From positions 1 through 43,463 of the forward strand of contig JAEDFL010000013.1 of NCBI GenBank assembly GCA_016292785.1: 43,463 nucleotides of DNA, written 5' to 3'. The first letter of the stretch is position 1; each line of letters starts with the position of its first letter. Shown piece by piece: positions 32,466-38,222 of this stretch. The position numbers were made by a program, and so were the translations under genes. The stretch is from Clostridiaceae bacterium (GTDB lineage: Bacteria; Bacillota; Clostridia; Oscillospirales; Acutalibacteraceae). The notes beneath the pieces were generated by a model that saw nothing but the letters and a program-made list of their open reading frames with translations, searched no databases and was not told where the DNA came from.

Positions 32466-33680
32466 ATGAAGCGTGTGATGTGTCTGCTGTTGGCGATGCT
32501 GACGCTCAGCTCGTGCGGCATTATTGAAAAATCTAAAACCGAAAAGAAACCGACAGGAAAAGAAATCTCGGCGGTCTGGATATCCTATACCGAGCTTTCG
32601 ATGAAGGACGAGAACGGCGGCGATGAGGATTCGTTCAGGGACAAGATAACCGAGATGTTCGACAACTGCGCTCGGCTTGGCATTAACACCGTGTTTGCAC
32701 AGGTCAGACCGTTCTGCGACGCTATGTATCCCTCTGAAATCTTCCCGTGGTCGGCATACCTGACGGGTTATCAGGGCGATCCCGTCTATTATGATCCTCT
32801 TGAAATAATGGTTGAAGAAGCTCACGAAAGGGGACTCGGTCTTCATGCCTGGATAAATCCTTTCCGAGTCTCTTTCGATACCGATACAGATAAATTAAGT
32901 GCAAAAAACCCTGCCAAAAAGCTTTTAAGCGATGAAAAAGCAAAAGACAGGGTATTGACTGCCGACGGCGGACTTTATCTCTGCCCTGCGTCTACGGAAA
33001 ATCATAAGCTGATTATTGACGGTGTGCGTGAAATAATAAGGAACTACGAGGTTGACGGAATACATATTGACGATTATTTTTATCCCTCAACGGACATCGG
33101 CGTTGACAAGACATACTATGACGAATACAAGAAAAACGGCGGAGCACTTTTCTATGATAAATGGCGGCTGGATGTCGTTTCGTCCTTTGTTTCTCAGATG
33201 TATACGGCGATAAAGAGTGAAAGAAACGATTGCATTTTTTCAATAAGTCCTGCCGGCAATATAAACAATAACTACGAGGAGGAATATGCCGATGTAGAAC
33301 GCTGGTGCTCGGAAAAAGGCTACTGCGACTGGATGATTCCTCAGATATATTACGGCTTTGAAAACGAAGCTCTTCCCTTCGACAAGGCGTGCAAAAGCTG
33401 GTCTGAGCTTGACAAAAGCGATGATGTTCGTATGATATACGGTATCCCCGCCTACAAGGTCAACGGCGAGGACGAGGAATTTAAGGCAGGCGGAGGTATC
33501 ATCGAAAAACAAATATCCGTTGCAAAAGCAACGGACAATTACGGCGGTGTGGCATTTTTCTCCTATTCTTCACTTGTCGATCCCGACTGTAAAAGGGAAT
33601 TTGAAAATATCAAGTCATCTGTTTTCACCGAGCTTGCGCCGGAAGAAGAAGGACAGCAGAGTAGCGGGAATACAGAGTAA
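32466..33680 (+). CDS. GHL10-family (DUF187) glycoside-hydrolase-like lipoprotein
   Basis: This is a 404-aa lipoprotein (KRVMCLLLAMLTLSSC) carrying the glycosyl hydrolase-like 10 barrel: ISAVWISYTEL, LGINTVFAQVRPFCDAMYPS, LGLHAWINPFRV, NYEVDGIHIDDYFYP, FSISPAGNINNNY and CDWMIPQIYYGFEN. Relatives bind or cleave peptidoglycan-like glycans at the envelope, but activity is proven for few. It directly follows the flavoprotein gene. Its last 66 nt overlap the end of the convergent membrane-protein gene. Confidence 0.88.
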   Translation: MKRVMCLLLAMLTLSSCGIIEKSKTEKKPTGKEISAVWISYTELSMKDENGGDEDSFRDKITEMFDNCARLGINTVFAQVRPFCDAMYPSEIFPWSAYLTGYQGDPVYYDPLEIMVEEAHERGLGLHAWINPFRVSFDTDTDKLSAKNPAKKLLSDEKAKDRVLTADGGLYLCPASTENHKLIIDGVREIIRNYEVDGIHIDDYFYPSTDIGVDKTYYDEYKKNGGALFYDKWRLDVVSSFVSQMYTAIKSERNDCIFSISPAGNINNNYEEEYADVERWCSEKGYCDWMIPQIYYGFENEALPFDKACKSWSELDKSDDVRMIYGIPAYKVNGEDEEFKAGGGIIEKQISVAKATDNYGGVAFFSYSSLVDPDCKREFENIKSSVFTELAPEEEGQQSSGNTE

Positions 33681-34007
33681 AAACCAACACACGGAAAACA
33701 GAGGACAAATCTGACCGAGGACATTGTACTTCTCCTCGGAATAGTCCCAGACCTGCATATGAAATCCACGGTTGACGATGCAGCCGACAATAAACTCAAG
33801 AGCCGTGATTATTGCGCTTCCGGCAAGGCATCTGACGATCAGGCTTTTGGTCTTGATCTTTATGTTTGTAATATAGATTATCAAAAGAGCGACACCGCCC
33901 GTTATCGTCATTGTCCAATGGGTAAATCCACGGAAGATCACTTCAATAAGGCTGTAAATTATTCCGCCGGAGCTGAAAACGATTAAATATTCTTTAAATT
34001 TATCCAT
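33615..34007 (-). CDS. CmpB-like (putative ABC-transporter type IV) membrane protein
   Basis: This is a 130-aa protein with about four membrane segments. The family pattern GGIIYSLIEVIFRGFTHWTM, then ALEFIVGCIVNRGFHMQVWDYS and NVLGQICPLFSVCWFLLC matches the putative ABC-transporter type IV family (CmpB). Function unknown. Its 3' end runs 66 nt into the convergent GHL10 gene. Start ATG 34007. Confidence 0.85.
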   Translation of the reverse strand: MDKFKEYLIVFSSGGIIYSLIEVIFRGFTHWTMTITGGVALLIIYITNIKIKTKSLIVRCLAGSAIITALEFIVGCIVNRGFHMQVWDYSEEKYNVLGQICPLFSVCWFLLCIPATLLSFFFRRKLGENR

Positions 34008-34042
34008 AACATCACCGATATTATGATAACCTGTAAATTAAA

Positions 34043-34075
34043 AAAGAAGCACCCGTTTTCAAGGTGCTTCTTTCC
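34043..34075 (-). terminator. terminator of the hypothetical gene behind 6S RNA
   Basis: AAAGAAGCACC (34043-34053) and GGTGCTTCTTT (34063-34073) are perfectly complementary, with a T-run on the minus strand. Confidence 0.85.
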
Positions 34076-34086
34076 ATTTTTAATGA

Positions 34087-34773
34087 TCATTTGTCACGTT
34101 CCTCAAGACAGTAGACTCCCGACTCAAGCACAACATATTCAAAGAAACCGACTTTGAAATACTTTTTTATCGGCTCTTTAAATGTCATATAGTCGTTTAC
34201 GGAATAGTCCTTGAGGCTGATTGTCCTGATTGCGTTAGTCGCCTCGTTGCAGACAAAAAGCTTGTCCTTGTTTTTGAAAACCGCTATGGGACGGCGGAAT
34301 GCGACGGACGCACCGCCTCCGATCCTCAAAAGAACTCTCTTTTCGATAGGAGAGAATTTGACTATTGAATTCCTGTCGGGAACAACGCACCAGAAACAGT
34401 TGCCGTCAAGGGCAAGACTTCTGATCGGGCAGTTCTGATAGACGAGCTTTTCCTGCATTGCGATGTCGCCGTTCGAGTCGAAAATATTCATATTTCCGTC
34501 GTCAAACAGGGTAACAACGCCGTTGCTTTTCAGCACGGCTGAGTCGCAGGCTATGTAATTGCCAAGCTTTTTTGCGATCTCACGGTACTGATAACCGAAT
34601 TTAGCTTCAAGATATGTTTTTATTTTAACGGGCAGAGTTCTGTCTCCGTCCTGATCGTATACATAAAAAGCGACTGTGTCCTGACCGCTTGAAAGGCGAG
34701 TCTTTTGCGCATAAATAAATCCGACCTCCAGCGGAATTATGTCAAGCACATTCGCTCTGACAACTCTTATCAA
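34087..34773 (-). CDS. hypothetical beta-strand-rich protein downstream of 6S RNA
   Basis: The protein is not recognised. The open frame extends back to 34968, but that part is the 6S RNA gene, so the real start is a TTG at 34773 (AAGGTG 6 nt upstream) or a GTG at 34782. The protein of about 228 aa reads IRVVRANVLDIIPLEVGF, then YVYDQDGDRTLPVKIKTYLE. Short repeated strand motifs follow (SAVLKSNGVVTLFDDGNMNI, IRSLALDGNCFWCVVPDRNS, RPIAVFKNKDKLFVCNEATN) that look like NHL/WD-type propeller blades. With three or four blades it could only be part of a propeller. It has its own terminator and is probably transcribed by read-through from the 6S promoter or an internal one. Confidence 0.7.
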   Translation of the reverse strand: MIRVVRANVLDIIPLEVGFIYAQKTRLSSGQDTVAFYVYDQDGDRTLPVKIKTYLEAKFGYQYREIAKKLGNYIACDSAVLKSNGVVTLFDDGNMNIFDSNGDIAMQEKLVYQNCPIRSLALDGNCFWCVVPDRNSIVKFSPIEKRVLLRIGGGASVAFRRPIAVFKNKDKLFVCNEATNAIRTISLKDYSVNDYMTFKEPIKKYFKVGFFEYVVLESGVYCLEERDK

Positions 34774-34791
34774 ATTAATCACCTTGTTTGT

Positions 34792-34979
34792 GAACCCCGC
34801 CAAGCCGGATACGGTCAATAATAACCTGCGGTTAAAGCAGGTGGGTGCCTCCCATACAGTTCTCGCTCCCAACGTCCGGTAAAACCGGGAGGTCTGCAAT
34901 CCGTGTACGGAGCCGGGCTCCCGTAGATAAAATTGTAGGGTTAATATGGACCGTAAGTTATCGCACAAGGCAGGGCTTC
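34792..34979 (-). ncRNA. ssrS: 6S RNA
   Basis: This is a 188-nt RNA recognised from structure. The ends pair: GAA-CCCTGCC with GGCGGGGTTC (one bulged G), then TACGGTC with GACCGTA. Between them is a large bubble. Its 3' side carries GGCACCCACCTGC followed by a small hairpin ACCTGC/GCAGGT, a conserved 6S feature. The far arm holds CTCCC/GGGAG and CCGGT/ACCGG stems. The bubble mimics an open promoter and binds the housekeeping RNA polymerase in stationary phase. A TAAAAT -10 lies at 34990-34995 inside the end of the upstream gene. Identification rests on memory of the family fold, not on a covariance search. Confidence 0.75.
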
Positions 34980-34995
34980 AGTTTACTTCATTTTA

Positions 34996-35292
34996 TTATT
35001 CTTCCTCTTCGAAAAGATCGGCAAGTCTTTCTTCAAAGATACTCTGGATCTCGTCAAATTCCTTTGCGTCCTCGATCGGGCAAAGGTATGTATCGCCGTT
35101 TTTCTCCTCCTCGACCTTGAGAATAATGATCTCGCCGTCGTCGTCAAGGATGTCCTCTGCGTCGTCATAGACGGGGAGAAGGGCAACATAACGTGCGTCA
35201 TCGGTTTCTATCCTGTCAAGCTCTTCAAAAATATGTTCTTCGCCGGTTTCGTCAATTACGCTGACGATATCCGGATTGTATTCTTCAGCCAT
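34996..35292 (-). CDS. DUF1292 family protein
   Basis: This 98-aa, very acidic protein starts MAEEYNPDIVSVIDETGEEH at ATG 35290-35292, chosen because CGGAGG lies 8-9 nt upstream; a longer in-frame start at 35367 has no such site. The pattern (DIVSVIDETGEEHIFEELDRIE, RYVALLPV, IIILKVEEE) is that of DUF1292, small proteins widespread in Firmicutes with unknown function. The 6S RNA gene follows with its -10 box in this gene's end. Confidence 0.88.
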   Translation of the reverse strand: MAEEYNPDIVSVIDETGEEHIFEELDRIETDDARYVALLPVYDDAEDILDDDGEIIILKVEEEKNGDTYLCPIEDAKEFDEIQSIFEERLADLFEEEE

Positions 35293-35413
35293 TTTAGGTT
35301 CCTCCGTGAATTTTTCATATAAATATATTTTAACCGCATTTCGGCTAATAGTCAAGTGAAAATGCAATTAAGTCAAAGTTTATAAAAATTTTCAAGATTT
35401 TTTAAAAAAACTA

Positions 35414-35442
35414 TTGACAAATCATAAAACGGGTGCTATTAT
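35414..35442 (+). promoter_or_regulatory. strong promoter of the mini-ORF array RNA
   Basis: TTGACA (35414-35419), a 17-bp spacer and TATTAT (35437-35442) follow an A-tract UP-like element. The expected start is near 35449. The stretch from the upstream A/T tract through the -35 is identical over 23 bases to the sugar operon promoter at 4515. Confidence 0.85.
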
Positions 35443-35509
35443 ATAGGTGAACAAAGGGAAACAACAAAACAAACAAGAAAATGTTTCCAAAAAAAGGGAG
35501 GCGAGTCCG

Positions 35510-35560
35510 ATGAACTCAGAAGAAACACAATTTAATATGGCCGCCATCCGGTTCTGTTAA
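35510..35560 (+). CDS. 16-residue peptide at the head of the array
   Basis: An ATG lies 8 nt after GGGAGG, the best ribosome site in the transcript, and the frame reads MNSEETQFNMAAIRFC then TAA. The sequence leading into it (GCGAGTCCGATG) is the array core, so this is the first and longest unit. The end TTCTGTTAA recurs at the end of the mini-ORF at 35961. It could be a leader or signal peptide; too short to assign by similarity. Confidence 0.45.
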   Translation: MNSEETQFNMAAIRFC

Positions 35561-35699
35561 ATCTGTAATAAGAGGGCACGACAAAGCCAAATGAATAATT
35601 GATAATAAAAAAGATTTAAAACACCCGGCATCGCGGAGTAGTGGGAACGCCCACATTACATAGAAGGAGAGCAAAAGCTCACAGATACATCAAACCAAG

Positions 35700-36268
35700 G
35701 AAAGGTGAGTATCAAGGTACAGTTTGATTAGTCCTTCAGTAAATTTGAAAGAGTGAGTTGAAATGTACAGGTAAAAATCCTTCTTAGTATGAATTAAGAA
35801 GTTAGTTTAATAAAAATCTCAGTTCGGATCAAATAAATTTGAGAGAGTGAGTTAAGATGTTTTATTAAAGCTTCAAAATAATCAAAATAATTTATGAAAG
35901 CGTGAGTCCAAAGGCATAGTTAAATTTTCTTCATCAATTAAAATTGAGAGAGTGAGTGCAATGTTCTGTTAAGACTTTAACTCAAACAAAATCTATTAAG
36001 AAAGCGTGAGTCCGAAGAACAGTTAAATCTTTTCCCAATTAACATTGAGAGAGTGAGTTAAAATGTTTCATTAAAGTTTAGTTTGAACAAAATTTTTCAG
36101 AGAGAGTGAGTCCGATGAAAACGTAAAAATTCTTCCGATAAATATATTGAGAGAGTGAGTTACGATGTTTCACTAAAGCTTTAAATTAAACAAAATATAC
36201 TCAAGAAGAGAGTGAGTGACATGTACACTTAATCATTACTCATAGTAATATGAAAAGGTGTGAGTCCG
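35700..36268 (+). repeat. tandem array of ribosome-site/mini-ORF units
   Basis: The GTGAG core recurs at 35705, 35753, 35847, 35902, 35952, 36006, 36053, 36106, 36155, 36212 and 36259. Steps alternate near 48 and 54 nt; one 94-nt step hides a decayed copy near 35800. GAGAGAGTGAGT is exact in four units. Seven units continue after 3-4 nt into a 12-nt ORF, ATG-x-x-TAA: 35763 (Tyr-Arg), 35857 (Phe-Tyr), 35961 (Phe-Cys), 36063 (Phe-His), 36115 (Lys-Thr), 36165 (Phe-His), 36221 (Tyr-Thr). Units at 35705, 35902, 36006 and 36259 have AAG/AAA where the ATG would be. The core resembles an extended Shine-Dalgarno (AAGGAGGTGA), and GTGA is kept in every unit. Confidence 0.85.
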
Positions 36269-36287
36269 AAATTCTGTAAATAATATC

Positions 36288-36316
36288 AGCGGTCGTCATT
36301 TGACGGCCGCTTTTAA
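36288..36316 (+). terminator. terminator of the array RNA
   Basis: AGCGGTCGTC (36288-36297) pairs with GACGGCCGCT (36302-36311) over 10 bp with one wobble, loop ATTT, then TTTT. It lies between the array and the convergent kinase gene and may also stop that transcript. Confidence 0.88.
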
Positions 36317-36325
36317 TATTGCTTT

Positions 36326-37312
36326 TCATTCGGTTTTTAGCCGGTACTGCTCAAGGTCAAGTGAAATCACTGTGCCGACATCTACCTCGGAGCGTGCGGA
36401 AATGCCAATTCTGAGGTTTTCGCATATACGGCTGCAAAGATAAAGTCCGAGACCGCTTGCCTTTTTATCAAGTCTGCCGTTATATCCGGTGTAACCCTTT
36501 TCAAAAATCCTTGGCAGATCTGAGGGCGTAATACCAATTCCGGTGTCCTCGATGCAAAGCTTGTCGCCATCCGTATAAATTTTTATACAGCCCTCACGGG
36601 TGTATTTCAGAGCGTTTGAGAGTAACTGCTCGATTACAAAGGAAAACCATTTTTCATCTGTTACAATAGTTTTATTCAGCGGAGTGTATTCAAGTCTGAG
36701 CTTTCTTTCAATAAATTCGGCAGAGAACCGCTTGACCGAGGATCGGATAATATCGTCGATGTTGTGTTCTTTGAAAACATAATCGGTAGATTCAGAATCA
36801 AGCCGCAGGAAGGCGAGCACCATTTCAACATACTGTTCAATACGGAAAAGCTCCGAGGACAGACGCAGGGAAAGGGGAGAGTCCTCGTTTTGCAGACTTA
36901 TCTGCATTGAAGCGATCGGCGTTTTGATCTGGTGCGCCCACACGGTGTAGTAGTCAATCATATCCCTGTATTTAAGACCTTTTTTATATTCAAGCTCCGA
37001 AATTTCAGTTGTAAGTTTTTTAATCAGATTCCTGTAATCCGTTTCTTCAATACTGTTGCCCTGTGGCATAGAGTCGAGCATTGAAGACGTGAGCTTATCT
37101 ATCTCGCTGAGCTTTTTATGCTTTTTCAGCACACTGAGGTAATCGAAAATCAGAAAAGCTATACCTACAACAGCGCACAGAATTGCAGGGTAAAAAACCG
37201 CCTTGAGGGTGATTTTATAAAGGAAGAAAACAATTCCGAAAATAACCGTGAAAATTATAAAGAGCAGGATGCCTTTCAGATTTTGTTTTAAATATTTTTT
37301 AAACAGCTTCAT
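36326..37312 (-). CDS. BceS-like intramembrane-sensing histidine kinase
   Basis: This is a 328-aa sensor kinase. Two adjacent membrane segments with a minimal outside loop occupy about residues 14-60 (GILLFIIFTVIFGIVFFLY, VFYPAILCAVVGIAFLIF). The H-box is YYTVWAHQIKTPIASMQIS, typical of BceS/intramembrane kinases. N-box FVIEQLLSNALKYT, G1 CIEDTGIGITPSDL and G2 ASGLGLYLC follow. Such kinases do not sense ligands directly but report the activity of a BceAB-type ABC transporter in antimicrobial-peptide resistance; none is in the window. The ATG at 37310-37312 has GGAG/AAGGA upstream and is 10 nt after the regulator gene. Confidence 0.9.
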   Translation of the reverse strand: MKLFKKYLKQNLKGILLFIIFTVIFGIVFFLYKITLKAVFYPAILCAVVGIAFLIFDYLSVLKKHKKLSEIDKLTSSMLDSMPQGNSIEETDYRNLIKKLTTEISELEYKKGLKYRDMIDYYTVWAHQIKTPIASMQISLQNEDSPLSLRLSSELFRIEQYVEMVLAFLRLDSESTDYVFKEHNIDDIIRSSVKRFSAEFIERKLRLEYTPLNKTIVTDEKWFSFVIEQLLSNALKYTREGCIKIYTDGDKLCIEDTGIGITPSDLPRIFEKGYTGYNGRLDKKASGLGLYLCSRICENLRIGISARSEVDVGTVISLDLEQYRLKTE

Positions 37313-37322
37313 TCCTTGCTCC

Positions 37323-37994
37323 TCACTCCACGATATAACCCATTCCGAATTTTGTTGTGATAAAATCCTCAAGACCTGCCGATTCAAGCTTCTTTCTGAG
37401 TCGGTTTATGTTGACCGTCAGGGTGTTCTCGTCCACAAAAACATCGGTTTTCCAAAGCTTTTCCATCAGCTTTTCACGGCTGACGATCTTGCCCTTGTTC
37501 TGCATAAGGCATTGCAGGATTTTAAACTCGTTTTTTGAAAGAGAAATGTTGTTTGAGCCGTAGGTCAGCGTGCCGTCATCGGTGTTGAGGATAGCGTTCC
37601 TGTGCTCGATAACAGCGACGGAGGAGCTGAAATCGTAGGTTCGGCGTAACAAAGCCTGAATTTTTGCCGTCAGAACATTTTCATCAAAGGGCTTTGCAAT
37701 GAAATCGTCTGCGCCCATATTCATCGCCATAACGATGTTCATATTATCAGAGGCTGAGGAAATAAAAATTATCGGAACCTTGGATATCTTACGAATCTCA
37801 CTGCACCAGTGGTAGCCGTTGAAAAAGGGCAGCATTATGTCCAGCAAAACAATGTGCGGCTGAAAATCCGAAAACTCGGAAAGCACATTGCGAAAGTTAT
37901 CAACCGTACGCACCTCAAGTCCCCATGCCTCGGTCTGTTTCTTTATTCCGTTTGCAATTCCCTGATCGTCCTCAACGATTAGCAACTTATACAT
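37323..37994 (-). CDS. OmpR/PhoB-type response regulator (BceR-like)
   Basis: This 223-aa regulator has a receiver domain in residues 1-115 with acidic pocket VEDD, phosphorylation Asp in HIVLLDIMLPFFNGY and Lys in FIAKPFDE. The C-terminal winged helix contains LSKNEFKILQCLMQNKGKIVSRE and TLTVNINRLRKKLES. It is the partner of the kinase that follows. ATG 37992-37994 lies 7 nt after GGAGG; a GTG two codons earlier is too close. Expected targets are the promoters of a peptide-resistance transporter; the array RNA promoter next door is a possible but unproven target. Confidence 0.92.
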   Translation of the reverse strand: MYKLLIVEDDQGIANGIKKQTEAWGLEVRTVDNFRNVLSEFSDFQPHIVLLDIMLPFFNGYHWCSEIRKISKVPIIFISSASDNMNIVMAMNMGADDFIAKPFDENVLTAKIQALLRRTYDFSSSVAVIEHRNAILNTDDGTLTYGSNNISLSKNEFKILQCLMQNKGKIVSREKLMEKLWKTDVFVDENTLTVNINRLRKKLESAGLEDFITTKFGMGYIVE

Positions 37995-38023
37995 AATCAC
38001 ACCTCCGAGAAAACATCTAAATC

Positions 38024-38052
38024 ATTATATCACTTCTGCAAAAAAATGACAA
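38024..38052 (-). promoter_or_regulatory. promoter of the two-component operon
   Basis: On the minus strand TTGTCA (38047-38052), 17-bp spacer, TATAAT (38024-38029), about 30 nt before the regulator's ATG. Confidence 0.75.
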
Positions 38053-38173
38053 GGATTTATGAATGTTGCGGTTATGCTTCACCGGTTTTACACAGGATAT
38101 CCGATTAGCCGAGCCGGGACGGAGGGGATAAGCATAAAATTCTTATAAAAACGTTATTTTATTAACACATGAA

Positions 38174-38210
38174 AAAACAGCTCCTTGCCTATGCGGTAAA
38201 GAGCTGTTTT
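38174..38210 (-). terminator. terminator of the pgk-tpiA-gpmI operon
   Basis: AAAACAGCTC and GAGCTGTTTT (38174-38183, 38201-38210) form a perfect stem, with T-run on the minus strand, just after the gpmI stop. Confidence 0.85.
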
Positions 38211-38222
38211 GATTGCATTATT

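Larger units (their letters stand above)
35449..36316 (+). ncRNA. about 870-nt transcript carrying the tripeptide-ORF array
   Basis: The limits come from the promoter at 35414-35442 and the terminator at 36288-36316. No frame in it codes for more than about 16 residues. Features in order: a GGGAGG ribosome site and 16-codon ORF (35510-35560); a segment of about 140 nt with a small hairpin GTGGG-AACG-CCCAC (35641-35654) and a purine run GAAGGAGAG near 35663; then about twelve 50-nt units (35700-36268). The units repeat a Shine-Dalgarno-like core and, in seven cases, a start codon, two variable codons and TAA. No consistent hairpin recurs between units. The RNA could be regulatory, a ribosome-binding decoy or a polycistronic source of tripeptides; I know no family that matches. 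Confidence 0.7.

Noticed and set aside
34774..34968. N-terminal extension of the hypothetical protein at 34087
   Set aside because: The segment folds as 6S RNA and its translation (Arg/Thr-rich, no continuity) looks non-coding.
36106..36130. Hammerhead ribozyme core (GAGTCCGATGAAA-like)
   Set aside because: The resemblance is to a fragment only; the paired stems and the full conserved core are absent, and the motif is explained by the array repeat.
35700..36268. CRISPR array
   Set aside because: The repeated core is only about 12 nt, varies in sequence, alternates 48/54-nt spacing, and the intervening sequences resemble one another; no cas genes.
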